Assembly (NCBI RefSeq): GCF_000972845.2
Contig: NC_040032.1
Coordinates: 5,413,073 to 5,477,072 of the forward strand
Length of the DNA stretch: 64,000 nucleotides
From: Larimichthys crocea
Taxonomy: Eukaryota; Chordata; Actinopteri; Sciaenidae
Direction: 5' to 3'
The notes under the pieces are model-generated. The model worked only from the letters and a program-made list of their open reading frames with translations. It searched no databases and was not told the origin of the DNA. The translations under genes were made by a program, and so were the position numbers. Of the stretch, positions 22,605 through 34,484 are shown piece after piece (the first letter of the stretch is position 1; each line of letters begins with the position of its first letter).

Positions 22605-24468
22605 CCCCTTGCTTCATTGCATTATTTATCTGTGCTGGCTGGCAGACAGTCGAGGCAGCCAAGCAGCAGAAGCAAGGATGCTGCTTTTTACATATGGCCT
22701 TTTCATATACTGCTCTGTGACACATACACACACTAACACACACACCCACACACACACCACGCACACACACACACCAGTCTCTTGCTCGTCCGTCCTTGTC
22801 TTTCATCTCTCCTTCCATTTACATTAATATCATTCCCTTTTCTCTCTTTCTCACTCTGATTCCTCTCATGGTGATTTGTCTTCGCGTTCTCCTTTCTCCT
22901 GATCTTGACCTCCATCCTCTCTCTCTTCACTTAGTTAAACATCATTCTCCTCTTCCTCATCTCCTTCTGTCATCCTGCATCACCATCACTCTCCCCTCCT
23001 CTCTTCTCCCCTCCTCCCGTCGGCAGTCATTTCTTTCTAGCAGTCCAATTTGAAAGATAAGCTCCTCCGAGAGTCAAGACAAGTGTACAGCATGTTATTC
23101 TTTCCCCTGCTGCTTCCGTCTCGTGAACACACTCTTTTTATGTCTCTCTATGATTCTGCATCTCTTCTATGTCGCAGAGTAGCAGATGTTTCTTCTCAAA
23201 TAATATGCAAACTTTGGAAGTGTAACAGTTGTCCAACCCTGAAACATTTTGAATACCAACCGAAATCATCAAGTTTCTGTTTAAGTCAAAGTAGTGGTAC
23301 AGATTTAGGGATGGCGATGTCAGGGTCTGTCTGTTGTATCTCAGCATCTGCTTTGCGCAGTCCATGACTCCTAATGACTTTGGTGATCCGTGACTTTCCT
23401 ACAACTATGGGATGCATTTTTATGAAATTTTGTACACACACGTTGCCTTCAGAATGAACTTTAATAGCTTTTCCATCATGTTGTGCCATCATCAAGTAAA
23501 AAAAAATAATGTTATTTGTTCAGTACTTTTACTGTCTTTAGCACTATTATAAGCGGTGGTAACAAGGGAAGTGCAAACGCTGCTTGTTAGCCCTTCCCAC
23601 CCTGATTCATCCTGCTGATCCAGGTACTGAACCAGCAACCATCTGGTCACAAGTCCCCTTCTTAAAGGTTGCAGAGATACTTGTTGTTAAATGAAAGTTT
23701 TATAAAATATTTACTTTTATTTCAGGAAAGTAATGGGTGGTAATTTTAGATTGTGAAAGCCATGGACATTGGATGAAAAATCAATTGAGAAACTGACCGC
23801 AGTTCTCCATCTCTATTAATCTGTCTCTTCCTCTCTTTAGATCATAGATTTCTCTTGCCTCTTTCCTCCAACATCTCATTTTATCTCAGTCTGCCCGCCC
23901 AGGGCTCCCTCTTCTATATATCTTTTATTACCATGTTTTTCTGGACACAAGTCTCTTTTTGACTTTTTCTACTTTGTGTCTCTTAGGTAAAAAATAAATA
24001 AAGTAAAAAAAACAAAAAAACAAAACAGATTGAAGGGATGAGTGAGAGAAGGGGTAGAGGGATGATGGAGAGAGGGAGTGGGAGCGAGGGAGCAGTATGG
24101 TGGTAATAAAGCAGGGATAAGGAGGCTTAAAAAGTAATGATAAAATGTCATACGTCATACGGTTGATTTTCCATTGCTGTGTGTGTGTTGCTTATTTTCC
24201 CGTGTGGGTTTACTGTATGTGTGCGTATTCTTGCCTGATGTCCTTGACTATATGCCTGATTATATCATTGCTTCAGGTCCCTGATAGAGCAGACAGAGAG
24301 AGACACCCACTCCACCACGTTTTGAAATCACACACAAGTTTCCAGTTGAATCCTTCTACATACATATTGTAGTTGGCATTAACCTATAAAAGTTTGATAA
24401 CAACAGTTTGGTTAATGGTTACCGTGAACCACATCACTTCCCCTCGCTTCTTCCTCCTTCTCCTTCCT

Positions 24469-24469
<1 letters not shown>

Positions 24470-24514
<45 letters not shown>
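24470..24514. repeat. (CTAT)11 tetranucleotide microsatellite
   Basis: About eleven perfect copies of CTAT following CT-rich sequence. Confidence 0.95.
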
Positions 24515-24809
24515 ACTCTACCACTCTACCAACTTCCTCAGTAGGTGCTTCTCATGTATCTTAAATGTGTCCTCTCTCACCTGCATGTTTTGCCTGTATC
24601 TTAGTCCCTCCCATTTAAGACGTGAGGAGGAAAAATGTAACGAAAAGATGAAAGTGAGGGGAATGAGGAGACAAAGGACAGAGGAGACATGTTTGTAATG
24701 ATGATGTGAGAGAGTGTTCCCACTCAGCATCATCTAAACAATGTTATCTACTGATGATGGTGTCACATGTGGAGTTTGTATTTGTACTGATAATGTGATG
24801 CACTCTCCA

Positions 24810-25010
24810 TACTCTTTATGCGGATGATACAGTGCTGCATTGTCTTGCTGATACTGCACAAGCCGTTGACAAATTAGTCCGGACGGCAAATAAGACTATG
24901 CTATTCCCTAGCTAGATATACTGTGGACAATAGTTTGTATATTACCACTCTGAATGGGCAAACTATTGAGAAGCTCTTGGAGTGTATCTTAGTGTGGTGT
25001 CAAAAAGTAA
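24810..25010 (+). mobile_element. non-LTR retrotransposon fragment with reverse-transcriptase YADD motif
   Basis: Translation at 24817 onward gives LYADDTVLHCLADTAQAVDK, then ANKTMLF, and further on, after stops, residues matching FVYY and LNGQ..E. (Y)ADD is the catalytic motif of reverse transcriptase. The following pattern (KL...ANKT..MLFSR...NSLYITTLNGQTIE) is typical of a common fish non-LTR element. Stops and frame changes within 100 bases of the motif show it is dead. The family cannot be fixed from this short piece; an L1-, CR1- or Rex-type LINE is possible. Confidence 0.75.
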
Positions 25011-25031
25011 CATAAATTTCATGCAAGCAAC

Positions 25032-25135
25032 AACAAAACATTAGATATTTTTATAGCAGCGGAGTTACTTTCCTACTTAAAAACAAAACATTAGATATTT
25101 TTATAGCAGCGGAGTTACTTTCCTACTTAAAAACA
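25032..25135. repeat. exact 50-bp tandem duplication
   Basis: A 50-base unit beginning aacaaaacattagatatttt is repeated without a mismatch (25032-25081 and 25082-25131) plus four further bases. The lack of divergence implies a recent event, or an assembly duplication. It lies just downstream of the YADD-bearing LINE fragment. Confidence 0.95.
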
Positions 25136-25943
25136 GAAATATTAGTCTCTGCATGTTGTCCCAAAAATGGGGACTTATGACTAATTGAGATAAGATCCTA
25201 ATCTTGATTCAGGCCTCTGTTTGATTTAAAAGTGTGTCAGAGTTGTGGAAACTCTGTGGAGTGATGGTAAGGAAGAACAAATACATGTATCCACCAGTTT
25301 AAAGATGATGACAGTCAAAAGCACCTGTGGTCTTTGCAAACAAAAGTAAAAAAAAACAAAAAAACATCTTACAAAAACAAAATCCTGTCGTCAGATCACT
25401 CAAACACTCAAGAGAGCATTAAAAAGAGCCAAATATGCAGATATAATATATGCATGCAAAATGATGGATTAATACTTTGCTAGACAAATGCCACTCAAGG
25501 CCTTCCTACATCTGTTCTTCATCTTTCTTCGTATTCAGTAATTTCAGAATGAAGTGTAGTGTCGAGCAGCAGTCAGGCAGAAATGCCAAAAATCCTTTTG
25601 AGGCCACAGCAAATTTATAGTCTAGCTGAACTATGGAATCATACATGAGCCTGACAGTTTTTTTTTGTTTTGTTTTTTTATCAGTAATAATTAAATCATG
25701 AGGAGTCTGAGCCCACAGACTGTGAGGCCCTTTGAGGATCTCAACAGGCGTTCAGTGATGGAAAGTTCTAAAAACCAGCCAATATGCAGGTTAAAATAAA
25801 TCATAAAAGAAAAAGATACTCAAAGTTTAAACTTGTAACAGTAAAGATACTTCACCTTTTTGGCTCAGAAGCTAAATATTGTAGAGTTATTTTGACATTT
25901 AACCAAAGGTTTCTGTCTCCCTCTCTCCTCTCTACCTCTGCAG

Positions 25944-26101
25944 GTATTTCGTACCGACTTCATTACGGCTATGAAGCTGCCGGACTCGGCTCAGCTTGGC
26001 CCGGATGACTTCTACGTGCTCTCTGATCCGTGGAGACAAGAGTGGGAGAAGGGTGTGCAGGTCCCTGCCAGCCTAGAGGCCATACCAGAACCTGTGGTCA
26101 G
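25944..26101 (+). CDS. jade2: JADE-family gene (probably jade2), exon encoding start of the EPL1-like region
   Basis: This 158-nt exon (52 codons plus 2 nt) begins [15 protein letters not shown] and continues [14 protein letters not shown] to IPEPVV. It is near-identical to the conserved block before the PHD fingers of JADE proteins, which belongs to the enhancer-of-polycomb-like (EPL1) region. Acceptor: pyrimidine tract ctctctcctctctacctctg then cag at 25941-25943. Donor: GTCAG|gtaggg at 26101. Entry phase 0 matches the exon at 1436-1521; exit phase 2 leaves an Arg or Ser codon to be completed in the next exon. The ending EAIPEPVVR resembles JADE2, whereas JADE1 and JADE3 have TIPQP here, so jade2 is favoured. 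No following exon was found to the end of the window. Family knowledge: JADE subunits direct HBO1 to histone H4 or H3 tails, and JADE2 has also been described as an E3 ligase for LSD1. Confidence 0.93.
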
Positions 26102-26838
26102 GTAGGGCGCACAGCAAACACACACAAGAGGTCGATATCAAGTAAATAAGGATAGCACACAAAGTGTTATCTGTTTAATAGTGACTCACTACCAGTTCAA
26201 CCTCTGACTGCACAGTTATGAAATTTGACCCTGTGTTGACACTAATGGTTGTTTTGAAAAAAAAAACTGTTAATAATCTTGTGGAATATTGTGCAAAGTT
26301 GTTGAAGTAATCCTAAAAATAAACAAATAAAAGGATTTTTAAGTTACACAGCTGTTGCACATTTTGGAAAGATTCTGAAAATATTTGGCATTGAACTGTA
26401 ATGAAAAGTGTGCAAACCATGTTTCAGCAGCACACTTGTAGGCATTATGTATTTGTTAATGGAACGCACACACACACACAAATGCAGAAAAATGGACACC
26501 AACAAAGACCACTCTCACAACAAACCCATACACACACACTGTGGGAAACAGGTTTGGGTGCACATGTAGGCAATGAAGCACACATAGGCACAAGCAAGCT
26601 GGTAGGCATATGTGTGCAGGCATGCACTTCGACCCACTTATATTCACTCTCATATTCACTGTAGATTTGCCTCCCTCTCTCTCTCTATTACCCGGGTAGG
26701 TTGTTGTGGCTCTCTCTAGTACTACTGCAGCTGCTTCACATGCCCATGTGGTTTGTTTGGCATTCTAGGAACTAATGAAAATGCTCAGACTGCCTGGTAA
26801 TGCCTGTTAGACAGACATGTCATACTGGGAGGCCACAC

Positions 26839-26863
26839 GCACACACACACACACACACACACA
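26839..26863. repeat. (CA)n microsatellite
   Basis: A 25-nt CA run with one CG near its start. Confidence 0.9.
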
Positions 26864-29261
26864 AGCATGCATTCTCTTTGGGAGAGAAATTATCCAGCCA
26901 GTCACACGAGATTTGGTCAAATGTTCTGTGTCCATGAGCTTTTTTTTTCTTCTTTTTTTTCTTGTCTGCTTTAAGAAAAACAGATGCAGATTAAACTCTC
27001 ACAGATAAAAGACAAGTAAACGAAAACAAAACTAAACAAAACATTTTGTTGCATATGAAACAGCCAAAATGCTGCTGAACATGATAAATTGAAAACTGTG
27101 GTAAATGTTTTCCTCCTCTTTCATTTGTCAGTGTGTGTTGCTCTTATTGCTACACTCGAGTGAAGTTTAAGGCCTTGGCTCTGCTGTTTCATGTTATTGG
27201 AGGCAGTTCATGCTGTTTGCCTTTTTTTTTTTTTTTTTTGCCCAATCAATTCAAGAACTAGAGTGGAGTAGAGTCACTGCTTTGCCACAAGTTAAAAATC
27301 CATTAAATACATTTATTGAGCCAGTCTATTTTGAATAAGATTAAAAAAAAGAAAAATTGCTCAATTGATTTTTGAGGGTCATAATAGCAGAAAATAAAGA
27401 GTTGCATCGTAAAGGCTGAAAACGGTTTCACCATGCTCAATAGCAACTGGGCAGCTGAAAAGAAAAAAAAAAAGAAGCCAGTCAGATCCAATAACATAAA
27501 ATAAACACTTGAAATAAAACAAACACAATGTAAAACAAATCTAGTGTTGCCAAATGAAATGGCATACCATATGAGGAAACCAGAGAAACTGAAATGAATC
27601 TTTGACTAGCCAGTGGAAAGGCTTGCATTAGCAGTTTTACTCGAGAAGAGAAATCGAGTTTCCATAATAAAAAAAACAAAAACGACAAATCACAATGCGC
27701 AGTCCAACAGAGACCAAAGACTGAATGAATTCTTAATGGGGGCAGACGACAAAAGTAATAAATAATAGAGATGAAAGTACTTTATAGTGCATCATCTTTA
27801 TGATTCTAAGATATGAGATGATAAATGTGTTACCCTTACTGTTTACATTGTCTAATAGGTTAATATCTCAGTAGACACACAAACACAGACACACACAAAA
27901 ACCGTATGGAGCGGAGCAGATTGAAGAGAGCCTGGAAGGCAGGGAGATAGATGAGCAGATTGGGAGAGAAAGAGCAACGGCAAAGATAGATAAGAATAGA
28001 TGGATGAATGGGGGCTTATATATTATCTGATGTGTGATAAAATGATGCAGTGATATACAGTGATGCTGAAATGGAGTGATGATGGATAGATGTGGAGATG
28101 GAGGAGAAGAAGGTTGAGTGTAAGTGTGACTGAGCTGATGGTCTCTGTCAGAGTCTCTGACAGAGGTTTGTTCATCTTCTTTTTGTCGTCTGTCATCTTG
28201 AAGCCACTCCTTTCTTCTCTTTTCCTCTCCTAGCTCCATCCTTTTAATATGTTTGGCCTGAAATCACAAGCAATGCTTGCGTCTCTCATTGGTTTTACGC
28301 ATGCAAGGCCCTGTGGTCGGGTAGAATTAGGGTTAGGAAACCTTATTCCCACACAGGAAGTTATGCCTTTTCATTATTGGGTAAGAAATGTCTACAAGCA
28401 AGAAATTAGTTTAACAAGAAAGGAGAATATATCAACAATCAGTGCTATGAAACTTTACAAAAATATCACAAAAGTGCTTAGCTTTGTCATATATATCCCT
28501 GTAAAGCCCAAGATATATAGATTGGATTCCAATTTCAAGGTGGTGTTAGACACTGAGCTTTAGGCTAACAACACAGGTGCTGTCATCTTGTTGGCTGTGC
28601 ATTAAAAAGTCACCAGCAAAAATGAAAGTTTGAACTTTTTCCAAAAGAGAAAGGGTGATAAAAATCTACTCATAATAGCCATTCAAGGCCACGAAGTCTT
28701 GAATTGGCTTGTCTTTCAAGAAAAAGCCCATGGAAGCCTTTGAGTAGATTTGATCCATTGTGTTATAACAGGATGTTCAGATATCCGCTGTAAAAGTATA
28801 CATTGTCTGGCAGACAACAAAAGAATTTGAAGCAACTGGGCCTTGGAAGAATTGAAGGAAAGCAATGAGAGAATCTCCATGATGCAGTGCAAATGGGCCA
28901 AATCAGCATGGTGTGCAGTGCACATGGTAGCGCTGCCACAAGATTGGACTTGGCTCACATGCAAAGTGATTCTGCTGTTGATCATGTGGCGGAGGTCTTG
29001 CTGCCTTAAGTTACTAACCACAGGTGCAACCTTGTAGGGAGTAAAAAAAAAAGTCTCTCAAATATTCTCACTTAACTTGATAAAATATGCTGCAGTGTTC
29101 CATGTTTGCATGTTATTATTATTTGTTGGACAGCTGAAGAAGGAAAAGCAATAGGAAACTTGGGTTGGGTTGGGGGAATCTTAATGGAAAAGTATAACAT
29201 TTTGGGACTGGCATATTTGCTTTGTGGCGGAAAGTTGGATGAGAGGATCACATTCACATTA

Positions 29262-29550
29262 CAGCTGTAATGACTGGTCAATTAATAGATTAGTTGTCAA
29301 CAATTAAATGAATCACCAGGTCTTTGGTAATCCTTATGAGTGATTTAAAAAAAAAAAGAAAGAAAGTCCTCTATGACAGTAAATTCCTTGGATTGTGGAC
29401 AAAAGAAGACATTTAAGATGTCTCCTTGGCTTTTGGGAAACATATTTCCCCACTTACAGAGATTTTATGCATCAAACATAATCAATTATTCAGGAAAATG
29501 ATCAACGGATTGGTCGATAAGGAATATGAACATTAGTTGCAACCCTATTT
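29262..29550 (-). mobile_element. teleost MITE-like repeat (gattagttg type), degraded
   Basis: The left part reads gtcaattaatagattagttg. The right part, reverse-complemented, begins agggttgcaactaatgttca and includes cgaccaatccgttgatcatt. Both ends carry the characteristic cgattaatcgattagttg / gttgcaactaacgatt pattern of an abundant fish repeat, and between them lie the typical ccaaaagccaaggagacatc-like body sequences. The ends are roughly inverted copies of one another. A related fragment occurs at 39510-39620. Confidence 0.6.
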
Positions 29551-32500
29551 TAAGGCTACAGCAGACAGCCAGATAGCCTAGCAGAAAAACTGGAAACAGC
29601 GAGCCTGCTCTGCCGAATGTCAACAAAAGCCACATACCAGTAGCTTTAAAGCTCACTAATCAATATGTCATATCTACTTCTTTATTTAAGGTTACGAATG
29701 CATCTTTGACTGCTAGGTGAACAGGATGTTGCTTTCATTTTTAATTTTGCTCACATAAAAGAGATTTTGTTAAGTAAATTATAAACGGGGGTTGTTTCCC
29801 TCTCCATTCATGTCATGTTTCTTTGCTTTTTCTATTAGTTATTTTCGTCCTGCTCCAACTCTCCTTTTTTATGTATTCATCTCTCCCTTTCCTTGGCTTC
29901 CCTCCTTCCACTCCCACCGTCCCCTCTTACTTTTGCTCTAGTTCAGCCAGAGGCGCAGACACATTTTTCTTTTTCTATTTTTTTTATGAATAATGACATC
30001 ATCTCCAAAAATTGTTGGAGAGGAAAAGGGCTGCAGGCCCTGTCTGGCTTTGACAAAACTTGCCTTCCACATTTCTCTCCCTCTCTCTCTCTTTGGCCGC
30101 CACTGCATGATTTTTGGTAAAACTGTTGTTTTATGTTGCTGCATGGTGAAGAGGTCATTATGGTTTGATGTTGTTTTTTTGTGCCTCTCCTCACCAAAAC
30201 ACTGCAGGAGAGACGCAGGGTGAGGAGGAGGAGGAGGAGGAGGTGGATGAGTAGTGAGCTGTCCTTCCCTCACTGTCTCCTTCCTTCTTCTCTACTCTCT
30301 TTCTTTCTCCCAGTTCTCTCTTTCTTCCTTTGACTTCCCTCTTGCTTATCCCCCTGCCTGGCCATCTCTCCTGCCTGCTGTCTATTTTATTTTATCACCC
30401 ACTTCCCCCTCTTTTTCCCTTCTCTTTCTTTCTCTCTCCCTCTCCACGGTTTTGTCGGGGCCGAGTGGAAGTAATTAGCCGTTGCGTAACACTGGCTATG
30501 TGCAGACAGTGAATGGGGCTTTGGCAGCAACTCGACAGCCTCGGTCCCCAATGACAACGCCGAGCCGGAGAGGGAAATAATTACACATGCACATGAGAAG
30601 ATCTGCGCCTTTTCACAAAATGAAAGAAATGAGATAGCGGTTATTTTATTTATTGCTTCATTTTTTTCCCCTCGGACTGGTGGCCGAGTCGATGAATGTG
30701 AACCCGTTGTTTGTGGTTTGGCTGAACACGTTGGCTTTCTGAACGGCGTGTAAAGCTGTGGCCATGGGGAGCGTCACATGGAGAGACTCCTTACCAAAGT
30801 GGTTTATATACTGTTGGACAAAAAGATTGATTGTGCAGATTAAAAACAAAAAGTGCTTTCAAGTGCTCAACCACTTGGTCGACAGCCAAACGTTTTACTG
30901 ACTTGATATTGATTGATAAGTTCACAAACTTCCAATCCCATCTATAGCACTCATGAGATGTACAGCTTAGGTTCACTTGAGATTGTAGGACTATTGTGCG
31001 TTCCAGTGGTGGAATATCTGAAGGTCAGGTTTCCGGCAGCTGTGATCATATGCAAAACTTTGGTCAGACAGGCATGGACGCTATGTAAAACTTTAGGTCA
31101 ACAAGCTTTAATTCCTGCCTAGATGGGATGGAAGGTGTGGACATTGCGAGAGGATGTAAATAATGTTGATGGACAATGCAACAAGACCTTAGTATGAAAA
31201 AATATGTGTGCTACTGTTAAATTACTAGTCAAGTTAGGTCTGTTTTTATTCTGTCAAATTAAAATTGTCAAAATATTCATGACACAAGACCAAAGAAAGA
31301 CAAAATGAAAGACACAAAAAAGGGTAGAAAAGTTGATGTACCTTTTAAAACCTTTAAGTCTTTAATGGTTTACATGCCAACAATTTATATATTTGAAGAT
31401 GCCGCGTGCAGACGTGTTTAGTGTTTGCTTTGCATGCAGAGACAGTATAGCAACTCAAACACAACTGAAATACAGGAGCAGACGAGATCCAAAGTCAATT
31501 TCAACTATTAGCCTGCATGTGTTATGACAGTCTGACAGCTGCCAAATACTGAACACATTATAACATTACAGAGATGTCAATTCACACTGAGCACTGCTGA
31601 AAAAACATTCAGTAATTTGTCAAGGCTTTTTGTACTTTCTGGACTTGTGAGAGCTTTGGGTTTGGCAGGTTCAGACTGGATAAAAATTATAATTGTCCTG
31701 GACCTCCCCCAGTAAAACTGATTGAGTTGGAATGGTGGTTTCCAGAGGGGAAGTGTGTATGTCAAGCTTTGCATTTGGGTGCAGGTATAGAGAGGAAGTC
31801 AACCAACATAATTTGAATAGACACATGTCTATGGAACATGATATGGTATCTAAAGTCACAGATTGTTATTCATTAACCAGGCAGTTTCCGTTTGTATATA
31901 CAGATGCATGCACTGTGGCTCGACACACACAAACACGCACAAACACACCCTTTGACTGGGCAAGTCAGACGGTGAAGCAGCGGGTCAGAAGGCTAATCGG
32001 CTACTAATGAATCTGTGACTGTCTCACACACATACACAGATAATGGATTGAAGAGAACCTGACAGCAGATGGATAGAGAGATGAGGAGAAGGACAAATGG
32101 ATAGTGAAGAACGAGGACAGTCTAAATGTCATCAATCATGTATTGCAAAGCTTCAACTATATTTAAAGCTTTAAAAGTAAACCATGGCATTATCAGTCAT
32201 CGCCAGTTATTTTCTCCTCCCATGCTCTTGTCATATTGTGAGTATAATAAATGTGTTTGCCTGTTTGCGTAAAATAGCTTTTTGGAAGTTTTAGCACATT
32301 TCATTAAAATCATAGGACATGACAAGCCACAAGTTAGCTCATTACTGTTAGTGTGGTTGGTGAGGAATGCTAAGAATAGATTTATATCTTATCTTCATTA
32401 TCTGTCTGAAGAAGACTTTCTGTGACCTAAATTTTCACTAAATATATTTTTTTCTGCTCACAGAAGTCTGCTTTACACTACAATTAGACTCAAGAGCAGA

Positions 32501-34484
32501 ACAAAAACATAAAAGTCACAGTACAGTATAATCTATGGTGTGCAGGAACTAATAAAACCCATAAAGGGGTATTCCGTCATACTCTGACATTGGGATAAAA
32601 TCTTAACTATAGTACCAAAGAAAGTACGGAACAAATAAATAACTTTTGTTTTCCGTTCTCAATGTATCTGAAAGAGAAATGGCCGTCTAAAGGTCATGAC
32701 AGAAACACTAATACAAGTACATCAGTGACAAAATAAAAACACAAGAAAAACTGCAAAGGGAAAGAGGAAAGAGGAAAAGAGCGGTGGTTAGGTGACCCTC
32801 AGGGATTTTTAGCTGCCAGGCCCAGCTGCAGCCTCGTCCACCAGTGTAATAGTAACTCACCGTGTGTGTGTGTCTGAATGTTCACTTTTATGAGCACACA
32901 AGTTCCTGTGTGCTGTATGTACACACGTTTTATCGAAGTGTGTTTGATGTATCGTCCACAACAACATCTGGAAATTCCCCCAAGATATCCTGTGCTCTTT
33001 CCAAAACAGCTCTACATCAGATAATAGGATGACTAAGAGCAGTATCATCACCCTCATCGTGCACTGTACAGGGTCAGTGGGTGCACATAAACTAATGGTT
33101 TCCACACCACGCACTACTGACATTTGTTGATATACTATTGTATTGAGGCTCTTTGCTACATCTCTAGTCTGCACCACTTCAAACTTATCTAAAAGAGTTA
33201 AACACATAATGTTTTCTCCAGCCATTCATCTCGTTATGTTGATGGAGGTTTTTGATATCATGAAGTGGGTATTTTTGAAGACCTTTAGAAGGTATTTTTG
33301 GTTGTTTCTTAGTGTACTAAAAAGCCTTAATACTGTATGTCTTTACTATAGTTGAATTTATTATATTTAGTGTTATTTGCTGTATGCTGCTAATACTGTT
33401 TATGCCCATCTCTTCTGGATGAGCCCAGTCATTACTATAGTACTGTTATATAATATGTTTTGTCGTTAGTAGTAACCACAACTGGCACATTGTGTAAATT
33501 CAACCTTAGCCTAGTACAACGTAAGTTGATTCATGCATTACTTTGGTAAAAACAGTTGCACCACAGAGATAACAATATTATAACATAGCTCTATGCAACA
33601 ATTAAATAATTACACATATGCTTTACCTCCCAGAGTAGGTGTAATGAAATGTCCCATAATTATACTCACTAATGGAGAAAGAGCAGGTTTTTTTTGCTAC
33701 AGAGTACTGTATTTTTTTCATTGATTGCAGCCATTTTCTAGTGTAACAGTAAGTGCCCTAATAATAACTTGATAACTGAACAGCATGATTGGTCTGTACT
33801 CCAGCCCATCCAGGTTGGTGGTATGGTTGGTCTATTTCTTGGCCTTTCCCTGAGTAGCAACAGCAGAAACCTAATTTATTCATATTATATTTCACTATTG
33901 ACCTAGCTTTCTAGGGTTTGCTCCAATGCCAAGTGGCTCACGCTAGCCTACTACGACATTGGAACTCTATCTTTGATCATTGGTTGACTACCTCATAACT
34001 TAGGCAATTAGTTAGTTTAGATTTTAGGTCCAAACTAGTAATACCCCATGTAATCATGCTCCAACTCATTTTGGTAGCTGATTTAGTTACGAACTAACTA
34101 GTAATTACTAAAACTACAGTGTCGACTTTACACCCTAATATGGTAGAGAACTTCTATGTGTATGTTCATGAGAAGCATTATCGAATTGTTGTTGTTGTGC
34201 TTCGTGTCAGGAAGAAACCTAACTAATTTTTTTCCAACGACATTTCCAACTCTTTTTATGAAATCTCAACATTTTCTGATTTGTTAATCAATATCACAGT
34301 TTCACAGTAGCTTGCAGTAAAACACAGCCAACTCTTGTCTACAACTTTTTATTGGAAGTAAGTTTACCTCACAGCATGAATGTGCACCTACACAGTGAGG
34401 GCAGAAAACTATATGATGTCAGAATTTGAACCCAGAAAAATGTATAAATATAGTGCATTATACAGTAAATTAGGAGTAATTACA

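Larger units (their letters stand above)
18561..25943 (+). other. jade intron, distal part
   Basis: No supported exon apart from the speculative one just upstream. It holds CAG/GTA-rich cryptic trinucleotide sequence at 18755-18880, an interspersed repeat at 18945-19115, a fold-back element at 19372-19532, CA/TG microsatellites at 19750-19831, 19972-20005 and 22563-22601, a pyrimidine block 21570-22204 followed by purine-rich 22205-22300, (CTAT)n at 24470-24514, a LINE fragment at about 24810-25010 and a 50-bp tandem duplication at 25032-25135. Confidence 0.6.

Noticed and set aside
22309..22818. 169-codon minus frame rich in Cys and Val
   Set aside because: Translation of CA/TG repeats and CT-rich sequence; no complex region resembling a known protein.
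23590..23680. Sequence gaaccagcaaccatctggtc, considered as the reverse of a SINE B-box region
   Set aside because: Too short and diverged to support a repeat call.
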